Source of the DNA: Sphagnum magellanicum
Lineage: Eukaryota > Streptophyta > Sphagnopsida > Sphagnales > Sphagnaceae
Direction: 5' to 3'
Assembly: GCA_021904315.1 (NCBI GenBank)
Contig: CM038912.1
Coordinates: 20,905,501-20,969,500, forward strand
Length of the DNA stretch: 64,000 nt
This document shows positions 35,115 through 47,273 of this stretch, one piece after another (position 1 is the first letter of the stretch; the number at the start of each line of letters is the position of its first letter). The notes under the pieces were generated by a model. The model did no database searches and was not told where the DNA came from. It was given only the letters and a program-made list of their open reading frames with translations. The position numbers and the translations under genes are program-made.

Positions 35115-37200
35115 AAATATCCATGGTTTGGAAGTTGGATTGTTTCTTACAGTGAGCAGCTGATTATGGAATAATTAAATTGCCCCTCAATTTCTTAGTA
35201 TTCCATGAGAAAATTTAGCCACATAACAAAATTGAAAAAAAAAAAAACACTGACTGGAACTCGCCAAAAACCCATCAAGTGGATGCGTAGACCCAACATT
35301 ACATGTGGGTGTCCTTAAGATCAAACAAAAAAAATTCCCAAATAAATTCAGCACAGCTAAAGTGACAATATGACCCTATTACCAAACATAACTATGTGAA
35401 CACCGATCAAATTCATTCATGTCAGTTCTTAAACCAAGAGACAAATACCCACCAGTTATCAGTTATATATCCACTTGTGGATTCTCAAAGTATTCAAAGA
35501 ACTGACATTGGATATGACCATAGCTCTCAAAAGATTTTCTTAGAACAACAGTCAGAGAATCTGCCAAGGAATCACCAGTTCTTTCTGGATTCTTTCATGA
35601 AGATCATCAGTTCTTTGAGATTTTCTAAATAACAAGGACCCGTGGTTCTTTGATTTTGATTTTCCAAAGAACTGGAACTAGCCATTCTGTAATTCTGGAA
35701 TATTTAAAGAACTGGAACTAGCAGTTCTTTAAAAATTCAAAGGATCCTACAACACTAATCAGAAGTCTCCTAATAACTTTTCCTCAATTTCTCATTTTGG
35801 AACATAATATTTACCCCTAACTGCTCAGGTTCTTCAAAATGTCTGAGCATAATAGTCAACTATTGAACATTCCGTAATACGTGATTCATTGCATGGTTAC
35901 TAGCAGTCAGAAATCTATAATCAGGTTGGCCTTGGATTAAAAGGAATTGATTATCGACCTCTATTTGGCTGCACACCAACATAGCCTATGTGCAGGGCGC
36001 AATTTGAATATCCTCCATCATAAAAAAAAGTTAAAGCTTGTCCTGAACTCAGCACTCCAGTAAGACAAGAAACAGTACCCACCATTAGCCACAAAGTGCA
36101 AGCTGCCTCTATTTTGAGGCGCATTGTCGTGGCATGTGAGGGTTCTTCTAGGCTCACTATGCTTTGAGGTTTCCTTCCCTTTCCCTCTCTGATACGATGA
36201 TTGCCACCAGTGGGTGCTCTGGAACATAATTTGTTCATTTGCCCCCTTATGACCCACTTTGGGTTTGTGCTCTCTTGGCTGGGACTGGAGTCCTCTCTTT
36301 TGTCTTTCATTTCCCCCCTTGGCTGGGTGCTTTGTTTAATGAAGTTTACTGGGGTTTCATCATTAGCCTCCTTAATGAAATTTAGCGCAGCAAGAACTTC
36401 TTTTGCATTTGATTTTTATATTTTTAACAAAACATCATCAAACCTACACACAACCATGTGAGGCATTACACTGTCACTGGGCCAGCGAGTGTTACAGGGT
36501 ATTCAATGTCCTTTGAACCAGACACGTGGTGCTATCGAACATACAATAATGTGTCTGACAATTTACCTATTTACACGTAACCCATTTCATCACAATGTCG
36601 CAATGCATGTCCTTTTTAGGTGCAACGTTACAATGCATGTCCTTTTTAGGTGCATGGTTTGACCAGTGTTGGAGTGTTGGTCTGGTACAAACTATCAAGT
36701 TTTTAAAAATGTTTTACCAACATGGTCCTGGTATTGAACCCTATGTAATAAATTTCATATCAGCCTGGTGCTGGTGGTGTGTCCTTTTAAAAACTGGTTA
36801 CCTATGCTTGTAAGGCTTTATTTATCTATTTACTTATTTGTAAGGCCCAACCAAGAGCCTATCCCTCATGTGTGATGCCTGGTCAATACCACATGATACT
36901 TGTGCTCAAAATTTTGACCATTTCATAGCCAAAATGTAAGGTCTGCTTGTGGTAAGTAGACGTCACTCACGCTCCAACAAGTCTTGCCAACTTGTGGAGC
37001 TTCTCTCCTGCAAATATATGTACCTTGCACATATTGCATACAGTGTAGACTTGTGTGGAATGTGCCATTGACCCAAGTGTTGTCACCCACTAATTTCTCT
37101 TTAGAAATGATTCTTAAAATTACATGTATCTTGTACCATAGGTCTAAAATTTATAAAATTGCCTCAAGAAATCCCACTCATTGAGGGCTTTCCAACAGTA
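35115..37200. other. GC-balanced duplicated DNA, copy A
   Basis: Matches about 56,258-58,410 in copy B. It holds the AAAGAACTG dyad cluster listed separately. A minus-strand open frame at 35,951-36,310 partly survives in copy B (57,445-57,708), but I recognise no family and do not call it a gene. At 36,600-36,650 a 26-bp unit containing GCATGTCCTTTTTAGGTGCA is present twice in copy A and once in copy B. Confidence 0.4.
35423..35733. repeat. Cluster of AAAGAACTG / CAGTTCTTT dyads, copy A
   Basis: AAAGAACTG occurs at 35,496, 35,666 and 35,706, and its complement CAGTTCTTT at 35,576, 35,608 and 35,722, with near-matches at 35,423 and 35,644. The last pair forms a perfect 12-bp inverted repeat, 35,703-35,714 against 35,722-35,733, with a 7-base loop. 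The cluster is retained in copy B at about 56,663-56,900. It could be a multi-site protein-binding region or part of a foldback element. Confidence 0.75.
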
Positions 37201-40049
37201 CCAGGGGCACACCCCAATTTGTCCAAAATTCTAAAATTTATTTTTGTTTAATTTTCTTTGACAAATTATCCAATATTTGATCACTCGCGTACCTTGATGC
37301 AATGGGGGCACCATTGTTTAGGAGATCTCAAGTGACAAACAAAACAAACAAACAACCTAAATAGAGAGACAGTGTGGCTTCTGATGTTGGCTGAATGGTG
37401 AACTTGTTACCCAATTAATCTGAACATTATTCATGATTCAATATTTCCCACACCTTAAGTCAAAACACTACAAAACCATCTTCTCACCAAGCAATTTCAA
37501 ACAATACCAAAAGTGCACCCCGATATCCTTCTTTAACATAAACAAACTACCTTCTTTAATAGATAGATTACAACCATTAATATATAGAAACTAAAGGGAA
37601 AAGAATTGAAGAAAAAGGAAATTGCAATGAGGAGATGAGGATTTATTTTTATTAATTTAAATTTTCTAATGTAGCAACCTTAGTGATCATCCAAAAAAGG
37701 ATTTAAAAATAATTGGCAACACAATTGTAGAAAATTGTATAAAGTTGTGTTGTTTTTCAAAATTTCTGATGTAGACAACATGATAATCATCTAGAAATTG
37801 TTGTTGCCAAATTTGCCAATAAACAAAGTATAAAAGCTTTTTTTTAAATGAGATCCATGCACATTATTCTTCATTACTTAATACAACCTATTATGGAATT
37901 TGGTGTGTGAATTTTTTTTTGAAATCTAAGGATTTATTCCATTTTTTCCATGAGAATTTGTGTATAGATCAAAATCACAGTTTTTAGGTTCAAAGTTGGA
38001 AAAACCAATTCACCAATAAGAAAACCAATTAGTCCAACCAATAGAAATATTCCCCAAAAATAAAAACTTGTGTATTATTTGTAATCTGAAAAATAAAATT
38101 CCTAAAATGTTTGCAAATCTTTTTCCAAAAACTTGAAAATCTTCATGAAAATATTACTTTGCAATTTTTGAAGAAAAAACTTTGTGAAGATTTGTTACAA
38201 AAAATATTGGACATGACTTAGGAAGAAAAGAAGTTAAAGCTGTAGAATTAGAATTTGGAAACTTATAAAAAAATTGAATTTTTTCCTTAAAAAATCATGG
38301 AATCTACAACTAAAAAGGTGTTGAATTTTTGGGTTCAATGTTTGCAAAAAAATCACCACAAAAATGAAAATAATTGAAGCCAATAACATGAGGAAAAAAT
38401 TGAAAGTGGTAGAATGACTTGTCAACTGGCAAGGATTTTTTAAATTTTCAATAAGAATTATTATAATATATGTCACCAAATCCACATTAAAAAATGGCCA
38501 TATTCTTTAGTGATACATTAATTTCCTTACTAACTTTATGTTCTCAATTTGATTGCTAGGTTACCAATTTCAATTGTAAGAATCTAGTGCAACTTGTATA
38601 TTTATTCTTGGTTGTTGAATTTTAGAACATTCAAAATGGAAATGCTAGGCCCTTAGTTTGTTGGAAAAACACATTTTGATAAAAAAAAAATTAGATTTTT
38701 TTAATGGTATGATTAATATTTTGACATAAATTTTTAATTAATTTTTGGTGGTAGAATTGAATATTTCAACAAAAAATGTCAATTGTAATTAAGTGGTGGG
38801 TACAATTTAAAATTGGAGTGCCTTAATCCCATTTGGTAACATTCATTTTTCAACTTTCTAGCTTGACAAATTTGCTCTATTTTTGCCCAAACTCATAGGA
38901 TTTTTTTTCTCATGGAAGTTATAACATTAAGATTTTTTATTTTTTATCCCTATAAATTTTCAAGCTTGATTAGCTTGTGTTTTTCTACATTTAGTGTAGG
39001 TGGTGTATCTAAATCATAAATTGCAAAGATGATGGGGGAAATGAAGATTTAACTTAAAATTGTGTTTATGAATATAATTGTTGCAAATTCATATGTTTTG
39101 AAATTTTAAATCTCCCTTTTGTTATAATTAAATCAAAAGACAAAATTTAGGAAATCAATTGAGGAAATGTACCGTAGACAAGGAGGATGCAATAAGGGAT
39201 GCTTGGATTTTAACTTAAATTGTTTATATTCATCTAGCAAAAGGTCTCAAAATTTGTGAAGCACAAGGGCTAACTAACCAATCTCATTGTGTTCATTCTA
39301 CCAAAACTTGTAAACATTGTACACTCAACACAATTACAATGTAAGCCACATTTGGAATTCATATGAAATTGGAAATTCACATGGGAGAAGACAATTCAGT
39401 GTAAGAGTTTTGGCAAAATGAGATTCACAATTGGGTTTACCACATCATCCCCAAGACCAAAAAATGATTGAATAAGAATTGTGGTGTTATTATAGTTTGA
39501 GGGTTTCAATAGCCTTTTACATATTAACGCATGGAAAACTACATGATGACCACATCAAAAATTACAAATTACATGTAATGTAAAAGAAGGCATGGACATT
39601 GACCTCTTTTAATTTCTACCATATATATATTTTTAAAGATTTTAAAAGGTCGATTCCAAATGATATCTTTCACCCCATCATCACTTATTAATTCTAAATG
39701 GGCATGGTCACGATGTGTTACATTAGAAGCAATAAAGTAAGCCAACAATTTGGATTAAATATGAAGTTTAGAACCACAATATAATGATCCAAAGGTGCCC
39801 CTTTGGATGAATATTTAATTTGTGTTTATTTTCAAAATATTCCTCAAAACATCTTTAAATTCGTTTTATATTATCATGTTAAGGTTTGTATTGAAAAGTT
39901 GCAAAAAGATGTCATCTTCAAATCTTTTCAAGACATTGTAATAAATGTTTTTCTTTTTAAAAATTGCTCAAAGGATTATAATTACAACTATTTTTTAAAA
40001 AAATTGGGTGTTTTTTATTCACTAGGGTGATTTCAAATTTATTCACATG
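37201..40049. other. AT-rich duplicated DNA, copy A
   Basis: No gene seen. It corresponds to about 58,411-61,315 in copy B. Copy B has about 50 extra bases near 58,510-58,560 that repeat the local phrase TCATTGAGGGCTTT, which copy A has only once at about 37,178. Confidence 0.55.
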
Positions 40050-40429
40050 CACTAGTAGAAATCAGCCAAAATGTAACTAGTCAATTTATGACTACATGCG
40101 ACTTATAGTCGTTTGCGACTAGATTTGAGAATATTTGCAACTACAAGACCAACTTTCAACTATTTTGGTCATTTTCACAACTATGATGCAACTATTAAAA
40201 ATTTCATCCTATTGGTTACATCAATTTTACATTTATTTTCATCCATTATTTTCATTTCATCCATTAATAGGTTGATATGTCCCATTAGTCACAATAGTCA
40301 CCAAATTAGTTGCATCCTAAAGGTATTCTACAATGACATACGGGTATATTTTAATGTATGTACTAAAATTATATATATATATATGCATACATATGTATAT
40401 TGTTCATATAATGAATCGCAAAATTAATA

Positions 40430-41430
40430 TTTGAACTTTGAATTTTTTTATTCAAATATGAATATTGATATTTCAATTATGAAAAAATGTTATTTTAACT
40501 TTTTAAAAATTTTATTAAATTTGAAACTTGATATTTGAATCTGAAAATTGTTATTTCAATTGTTTAAAACATTATTTGAATTTGAAAATTTTGATTGAAT
40601 ATGATATTTTCAATTCAAAAAGACTGATTTGATCTAAAAATTGATTTTGAATTTTAAATTAATATTTTCGAATCCAAAAATTAGTATTTCAATTCAGAAA
40701 ATTATAATTGATCATAAAAATGGATTCATTTGAATATTCCATTTAATTTTGAGTATTTCTATGTGAATATGAAATTTATATTTCAGCTATGAAAATTTTT
40801 CATTTATATTTTAAATAATCATTTAATTCGAACCTGAAATTTAGATTTTCAAAATTAATACTTCAAGTCTGAAAATTAGTAATTGAGTCTAAAATTGGAC
40901 ATTTCAATTTTGAATATTGTTATTTGAATATGAAAATTAACATTTCAATTCTGAAATTTTTTATTTAAATTCAAAAAACCTTTTTGATCTAAAAACTGAT
41001 ATTTGAATTCTAAATTATTATTATTGAATCTAAAAATTATTATTTAAATTTAAAAAACTTTATTGACTCTAAAAATTGGCAAGTTGATTTTAAATATTTT
41101 TATTTCGACTTGAAATTTGATATTTGAATTTTGAAGTTTAAAATTTAAATTTTAAGAAATTATTTGACTTGAAAGTTGAAATTGGAATTCCATATTATTA
41201 TTTTGGATTCTCAGAATTAATATTTCAATTCAGAAAATTATTAATTAAGTCTTCAAATGCAAATTTTAATTTTGAATATTATTATTTGAATCTGAAAATT
41301 AACATTTCAATTCTGAAATTTCTTATTTAACTTCTAAAAAATTCTAAAAACCGATATTTGAATTCTGAATTACTATTTTGGAATCTTAAATTTATATTTT
41401 AATTCAAAAAATTATTGATTGAATTTCAAG
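40430..41430. repeat. Degenerate short tandem repeats inside CACTA element 2
   Basis: About 1 kb of imperfect units of roughly 30-35 bp with words such as GAAAATTGTTATTTCAATT. It is homologous to the array at 27,800-28,440 but longer, so the number of units varies between copies. Confidence 0.65.
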
Positions 41431-41432
41431 GG

Positions 41433-41447
41433 TTTTTTCTACTAGTG
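41433..41447 (-). other. Internal CACTA-type terminus
   Basis: TTTTTTCTACTAGTG is the exact reverse complement of the element's left terminus CACTAGTAGAAA plus three A. With the left end at 40,050 it would delimit a shorter unit of about 1.4 kb. CACTA element 1 has nothing like it at the matching place. The flank to the right (CTA) does not match the ATG target duplication, so the 3.2 kb unit inserted as a whole. Confidence 0.7.
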
Positions 41448-42639
41448 CTATCCATAATAAATCACTTTTATAAATAATTATAAATGATTATGTTTATTAA
41501 ATCTAAGTGACACTAAATAATTATTGTTATGACATAGATTTGTATATTATATAACTTATATTATTATATTAGAAGAAATTAATTAAATAAATTAATGTGA
41601 CATTACTTTAAAATCATTGTAATTACTTCATATAAGAATTAATTAGTATGTGCATAATTATTTTCTAATCGAACATAATTATTCACACTCTTTAATTTAT
41701 AACTTCAAACCTGAATTAAAAATTTGGAAAAAATTATAATGTAGTTGGAATAATTATTTTACTGATATTAATTTCACGAATTATTATACAATAATATTAT
41801 CTTAAAAAATTCTGTGATTAATCATCTATGATAAATATTTTATAGTAATTTTATAGTAATTATGAAAATTAATGTTATGTTTAACAAAATATTGTATTTA
41901 TAATTAATAATTACCAAGAGAAAAAAATTATTTGACCTATAATAATTTTTACAAAAATAAGTGTTATTATACAATAAATAATGTAATTAGTTGAATAATA
42001 ATTCTTCAAAATTTTGTGTAAGAATTTACTTCCTAATAAAAAAATTTAATTCATTATATATAATTTTAAAATAAATATTTAAAATATTTAATTTTAAATT
42101 ATAACCATTAAATTTATTTCATATTAATTATATTATATATAGTTCGATCAGATTCTGAAAAGTAATTAAATATTTTAAAATATTTTATTATTTATGAATT
42201 ATGTATTAATAACTTGTGAGTAACTAGATAGTTAGTTTGTCAAATATGAAGAAGGTATTACTTATTTAAGTAATTGATAATGAATACTGAATATTTGTCG
42301 TGTATAGTTTATAATTTAAATATATATAAATTTCATCATTATGAAATAAATGATTATTTAATTATCTAGTACTTGAATTGTTTAAAAATCTAAAAACCCT
42401 AGAAAATAAGGGATGAAGAAAGCTTTGGAATTACAACTTAGTTTGTAAAGAAGTTGCAACTTCAAAACTTATCCCATATTGTTTGTTCTCCATTCCTATT
42501 TTGAACACTATATAAACAAAGGGGTGTGCCTATGCAATTTCACATTAAGAAGTTTGTGCACATGGGATGAGCTAATCAAAAGGCTCAACCCAAAACAAAA
42601 AAACAAATAATGCACAATTCTTAAGTACATACTTCCCCA

Positions 42640-42860
42640 ACCTACTTATCTATCTAGCTAGGTAGGTACTTAGTTTGACCTACCCATTTAGGTCAGCTTA
42701 TGTACCTACCTATTTAAGTACCTACTTATATGAGTAGGTATTTAGCCTAGGAAGGTAGAACCTACCTATTTATTACTTTACCTAGGTAGGTAGGTAGGTA
42801 GGTAGGTGAGGATTGTAGGCACCTATTTATGTACCTACCTAGGTACCTACCAACCTAATA
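42640..42860. repeat. ACCTACC / TAGGTAGG array in CACTA element 2
   Basis: Alternating blocks of CCTACTTA/CTACCTAT words and GTAGGTAGGTAGGTAGG, the latter five or more units long at about 42,782-42,808, able to pair with each other. It equals the array in CACTA element 1 in position and type. Confidence 0.7.
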
Positions 42861-43264
42861 TTAATATTTTTATTAAATTATTTTTTAATGCCACGTGGCA
42901 TATTTACATTGGGCCACGTGCCATAATATAAGATCATCCAAGTCTTTGAATTGAACGTTTTAGATTATTTCAAAATAATAATAATAATAATATAAATAAT
43001 CATATATTAAAACACGTGGCAGCACATGATTTGCCTTGAATTGTGACCAAAATAATCGCATATTAGTCGCATGTGACAATACGTATATAATGGAGTCAAA
43101 GGATGAAATGTATTTGTTGACTTTATACTCTTTGTCATTTGCGACTAGTTTTCACATGCGACTTGTCTTAGGCGACTAAAAGGATTTTAGTTGCAAAATG
43201 TCTCTTGCGACTAAAATTTAGTCGCAAAGAGCAGTCGAAAATACATGTTTTTCTTCTAGTGATG

Positions 43265-46142
43265 TTCATATTATTTACTATGAATGTTGTTATGGGTGCA
43301 TTTTTATTAAATTGAACCAAGTATCACATAATAAAATATTTACCTTTTTGTTTCAACTTGTAAATTAAATTGGTGTTGAATTTTGTGAATGAACTTTCAC
43401 AATGTTTTTTTTAATGTACTAATGAAAACATTTGGAAAAGTTTGAAATGAATCTAATCAATATGGAATACCCAAAAGCATATTCAAATGTTTGCAATGCT
43501 TGCTTTTACTACTTAATGGATTATTTGAAATCCTCAAAAAATAAAATTCAATGACATATTTATGGGAATTTTGTAAAATACACTATTACATAATAATATA
43601 AGGTAATATTTTCTTAAGTCATATGTATTAAAAAAAACCAATTGACATGTAAATTGTGATTGTAAAAATATTTTCCCTAAATGACCAATCATATTTGACC
43701 ATATCATTTTGATTAAACTACCCACCTTTTATAAGGATTTGGTCAAGTGAGCACTTTTGGCCTATTGTAACTAAAATGCACCTTTATATAAATAAATCCA
43801 AAATTTCAACACCAACTTAAATTTTCACTTTAAAATATGAAATATTTTAGGTAGTGTTTTCAACTATTTTGATCCATATTAAGATGACTTCACTTGAGCA
43901 CATCATGCTTTCACACAATTTCCATGTTCTACAACCCCTAGATGTTTTGTTCTTTAAACATTTCAAAATATAACATTTAGAAAAGATATAAATATAGGGC
44001 TATGGTTAGGAATGATTATAGTGAACCAAATAAGATCACACTAATTGAGCACTAAACATTAAGCAAATCTTTCCAACAATCATTGTCTAAACAAAAGATC
44101 AAGTGAAGACTAAAATAAATTATATAATTGAAATCCCAAGTTAATAATAATTTTTTTCTAAAAGAGGGACAAATCATAATAGATGGTGCAGTTACGTTAG
44201 GAGGAATATTTTTATAATAGAATTTTTTATTTTTTGTCATGTATTTGATTAAATGTCACATTGACCAAGTAACCAAAAAAATTGTCATTTTTTTCAATTG
44301 AACAAGCCAAAAGACACATGTAATTTTAACAACCATGGATCTTTAGTCAAATTGATCAAATTCATAATGAAATGGACAAGATAATAAAATTAAACGTGTT
44401 TTTAAAACCATGAATTCTTGTAATGTTAAGCTACCATTTACCTACCCACTACTTAATTACATGTACCTTTTTATGACCTATCGTCACCTATATTTATTAC
44501 CTACCACAAAAACAATATTTTTGAAGATAATTACAAAAATGATTTCAAATATTTCATGAGCCAAACCATTCATTGGTTTGTTAATCAAATGGTCCATTAC
44601 TCAATGAATCAAAATGACTAATCAAATGGTTCCTTGTTTTATTAGTCAAAATGACCACTTAGTTACAATAAACATACCAAAGTCAATATGTACAAAATGA
44701 CAAGATGGTCTTTTGATGGATATCCAACTTGTGTCTTTTAAAACCAAATTATTTGATCAAAATTAAACCATGATTTTTCCTAATGATAACAATCAAATTA
44801 AGACTACAAATTTGGTGAATTGTTGCTGATGATATGGAGTAGCCAAAACATCAATATTATGTGGACATGCCAAAGAGCCTTAAATGCCACAAAAGTGAAA
44901 GGATTGAAGTCATAGTTAAAAGTCTAATAGAAAACCTAGATGACCTTACTTTTGAATCAAAAGAAAATATCTAAAATTTATAGGTTTGATCCATAAAAAC
45001 ATTGTCATTCACAAACAAATATGTTGCTACATTTGCCAACAACGAGATTTTTTTAATAATAACATCAAAATAGAATTTCGATAATAAGCTACCATCAAAT
45101 GAAGAATTTTAAAAAAAATTATGCATTGAAATTTTCCCAACACAATTTTTTTGATTTTTATTATTTATGGTCCATTTATATTGAAATATTTAACCTTTCA
45201 CATGGAGTTTTGAACCAATCCCCTACATAATGAATATTTACAAAATAACCTATTGTACTTTTGACTAAATGTATGTAAAAAAATTATAATATTTATAATC
45301 TAATAAATATTTAAAATGTAAGAATTTTAATTCATGTAAGATGTGAAAATTTCAAATGTCAAAGGCGAGCCACATTTGACCTAACCATGGTTTTACTCCA
45401 TATAGGAAGAACATTCGAACATTACTAAGGGAAGAATTCAAAAAGAAAAAAAGAACACAACCCAAACATGATTGGTGGGGGGACCATAAAAGAGAAGATG
45501 ATGAATGGGAAGAAGACAAACATGACAAGGAGCGGTGACAAATATAAAAACAATGAATTAGAAAGAGAATATGATGATAAGATGATAAGGGAACAAAGAA
45601 TATTAAAAAGAACATAACATAGTTTGGGGGGGGGGGGGGGGGCGGGGAGGAGGGGAGAGTACAAAGGACATCGAGTTGATAAATAAGAAGATAGTGAATA
45701 CGACAAGCAAAATACTAAAAAAAGAAGAGAAATATTACTAAAAAACACGAAAACTTACAATGCTATGGAAGCTCCAAACCCCTACACCACAAACTAGGAA
45801 AATGAAGACAATTAAAAAGGTAGGAGCTCCATCAATAGGGGGGAAAAACATGAACACAAGTTGGGAGGACCATCACTACACTATAATGAACATGACCTGA
45901 ACATTGTGCACAAGATCAAGAGGGGATAGCATGACAATGAATAAAACTACTAGGGGGAGGAGCAAGAGAGTGAACAAATTATGCCATTATGTAGGAGTGA
46001 GAGCACTACCATAAGAATTCAAAATCCTAGCACATGTGTGAGAGGCTTGAAGTTTTATTCAATTTTAAATGATTTATTTCAAAATTAGACAATCTCTTTA
46101 AATTAACAAAAACAAAAGCCCTCAAGGATTTCACATCTAAAG
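43265..46142. other. AT-rich duplicated DNA at the end of copy A
   Basis: No gene seen. It matches 61,316 to the window end. From about 45,400 the composition becomes purine-rich on the + strand (GAAGAA, GGGGAGGAG, AAGAAGAC words); open minus-strand frames here are Ser/Leu/Phe-rich shadows of that purine bias. Homology with copy B can be followed to 46,082, where the window ends in copy B. Confidence 0.55.
45626..45660 (+). repeat. G-run (17 consecutive G) with further GGGG blocks
   Basis: Seventeen G in a row at 45,626-45,642, then CGGGGAGGAGGGG. The equivalent site in copy B (about 63,566-63,580) has a shorter GGGGGGGGTGGGG. Such tracts can form G-quadruplexes and change length readily. 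Confidence 0.85.
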
Positions 46143-46330
46143 GTAGGTGCGGTTCAGTGATGGAAGCTCTCCTTTTTCTTTATGAGGTCTTGGGTTCAAA
46201 TCCAATGATCTTGATAACTGGGCTTTTTTAATGAGGATTGATCAACTTGATAATCAATGATTTTTTAATTTAAAGCAATGTGAAACCTGAGGCGGATATT
46301 AAAAAAGTTAACTTTAAAAAAAAAAGATGC
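46143..46330 (+). repeat. Possible tRNA-derived SINE at the duplication junction
   Basis: GTGCGGTTCAGTGATGGAAGC resembles a polymerase III A box region and GGGTTCAAATCC (46,192-46,203) a B box, spaced about 40 bp apart as in tRNA-derived SINEs. An A-rich stretch ends the patch at about 46,310-46,330. It does not fold as a tRNA. It lies between the end of traceable copy A homology and the upstream block of gene 2. Confidence 0.45.
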
Positions 46331-46394
46331 TAGGCTTTAGGGGCTTGAAACTGATGGTTCTCCCGAAAAAAAACGAAGAGTGAAAACCGACCAA

Positions 46395-47273
46395 CATCCC
46401 TCATAACCTAATTGCAATGCAACTCCTTAATTAGGCTATGGGATGATTTAATGGATGACAGAGGGATTAAGTAATGATCCTCCGTTGCACGTGCTACTAA
46501 AATAATGCTTTGTAGGACAAGCGTTTCTCGGCCGCTCATTTGTGATGACGAATTGTCGACGTCAAATGACGCTTGTGGTGCGTCAATCGGTCTGAGATAT
46601 TTTCCTACTGTATTTGAAAAGCACCTTTCCTAGTGATTTTGTTCTCCTTTGTGCTTCACCATCCATGTGGGGGACGTTCCCCAATTGCCAGCGCAGACTC
46701 TGCTATTGCCACCTCTAAGCTTCCAATCGGTACTTGAACCTATTACTAACTAAATCTGGCGACGTGGAATTTTTTTCTCGAAATATTAATTTCCTTTCTA
46801 GAAAAAAATGTGAAATATTGAAAAAAACAGCACGTGAATTTGGGACAGAATATATATATATATAAGTTTCGGAGGTTGAAAATCTGCAAAACAATTCCCC
46901 AAAATAAAAGAAGTCACTGGGTGACACGAGCAGACAAAATTAAAGCTTCAGAAGCACCCATCATGCAGCTGACAAGGATGAGCAAAATTATATATATATT
47001 TAAAAATATTATATGTTGCCAAATCCACATTGCAAAGGGATGTTCTTTTGTGATACCCTCATCTCCTTAGGGTTGCAAGTGGCTTGTTTGCTATGCTCGC
47101 AGTTTGACTACTCGACTAGGTTAGTTCTCAACGTGTACCTCGTATATAATTTATTCTTGAGTGTCAAAATTTTGAAATGTTCAAAGGAGTCTGTGGGACA
47201 TAGATCATCCATTATTGAAACAAAATTTAAATATTTAAACAGGATCTGCTAATTGTTAGTGATGCGTCACGGG
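46395..47273 (+). promoter_or_regulatory. Upstream region of hevein-like gene 2
   Basis: It begins with CTCATAACCTAATTGCAATG and TTAATGGATGACAGAGGG, in common with the distal upstream part of gene 1 (17,435), and continues without the 2.9 kb interruption into CGGCCGCTCATTTGTGATGA. Possible binding words are CACGTG (46,488), GACGTC followed by TGACG (about 46,559-46,573) and a TGCGTCAC word just before the TATA box. TGACG and GTCAA words are typical of as-1 and W-box sites in plant defence promoters; any such control here is inference. Confidence 0.5.

Larger units (their letters stand above)
40050..43261 (+). mobile_element. Non-autonomous CACTA element 2 (3,212 bp)
   Basis: The left end is CACTAGTAGAAATC and the right end, read inward, is CACTAGAAGAAAAAC. 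An ATG target duplication flanks it (40,047-40,049 and 43,262-43,264), and copy B keeps the empty site with one ATG at 61,313-61,315. The first 380 bp are nearly the same as in CACTA element 1. GCGACTA-type subterminal motifs, degenerate AATTTGAAAATT repeats (40,430-41,430), an AT-rich core and a TAGG/ACCT array (42,640-42,860) follow the same layout. It carries no transposase. An extra terminus-like sequence lies inside at 41,433-41,447. Confidence 0.92.
22811..46082 (+). repeat. Large tandem duplication, copy A
   Basis: From TCAAAACAGC in exon 2 of gene 1 onward, this copy matches 48,399 to the window end in the same order and orientation, with scattered substitutions and small indels. Copy A alone contains the CACTA elements at 27,449-30,287 and 40,050-43,261 and the block at about 33,037-35,115. 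Copy B alone has a segment of about 0.46 kb at 50,690. These four differences explain nearly all of the 7.7 kb length difference. Left of 22,811 similarity to the region before 48,399 drops abruptly. Confidence 0.92.

Noticed and set aside
35951-36310. 119-residue minus-strand frame in GC-balanced DNA
   Set aside because: No family is recognised and the copy B equivalent keeps only part of it open, so a real gene is not supported.
45352-45748. Two overlapping Phe/Leu/Ser-rich minus-strand frames
   Set aside because: They reflect purine bias on the + strand, including the G-run, with no domain signature.
46143-46212. tRNA gene
   Set aside because: Only A and B box-like words are present; no acceptor stem or cloverleaf can be formed.
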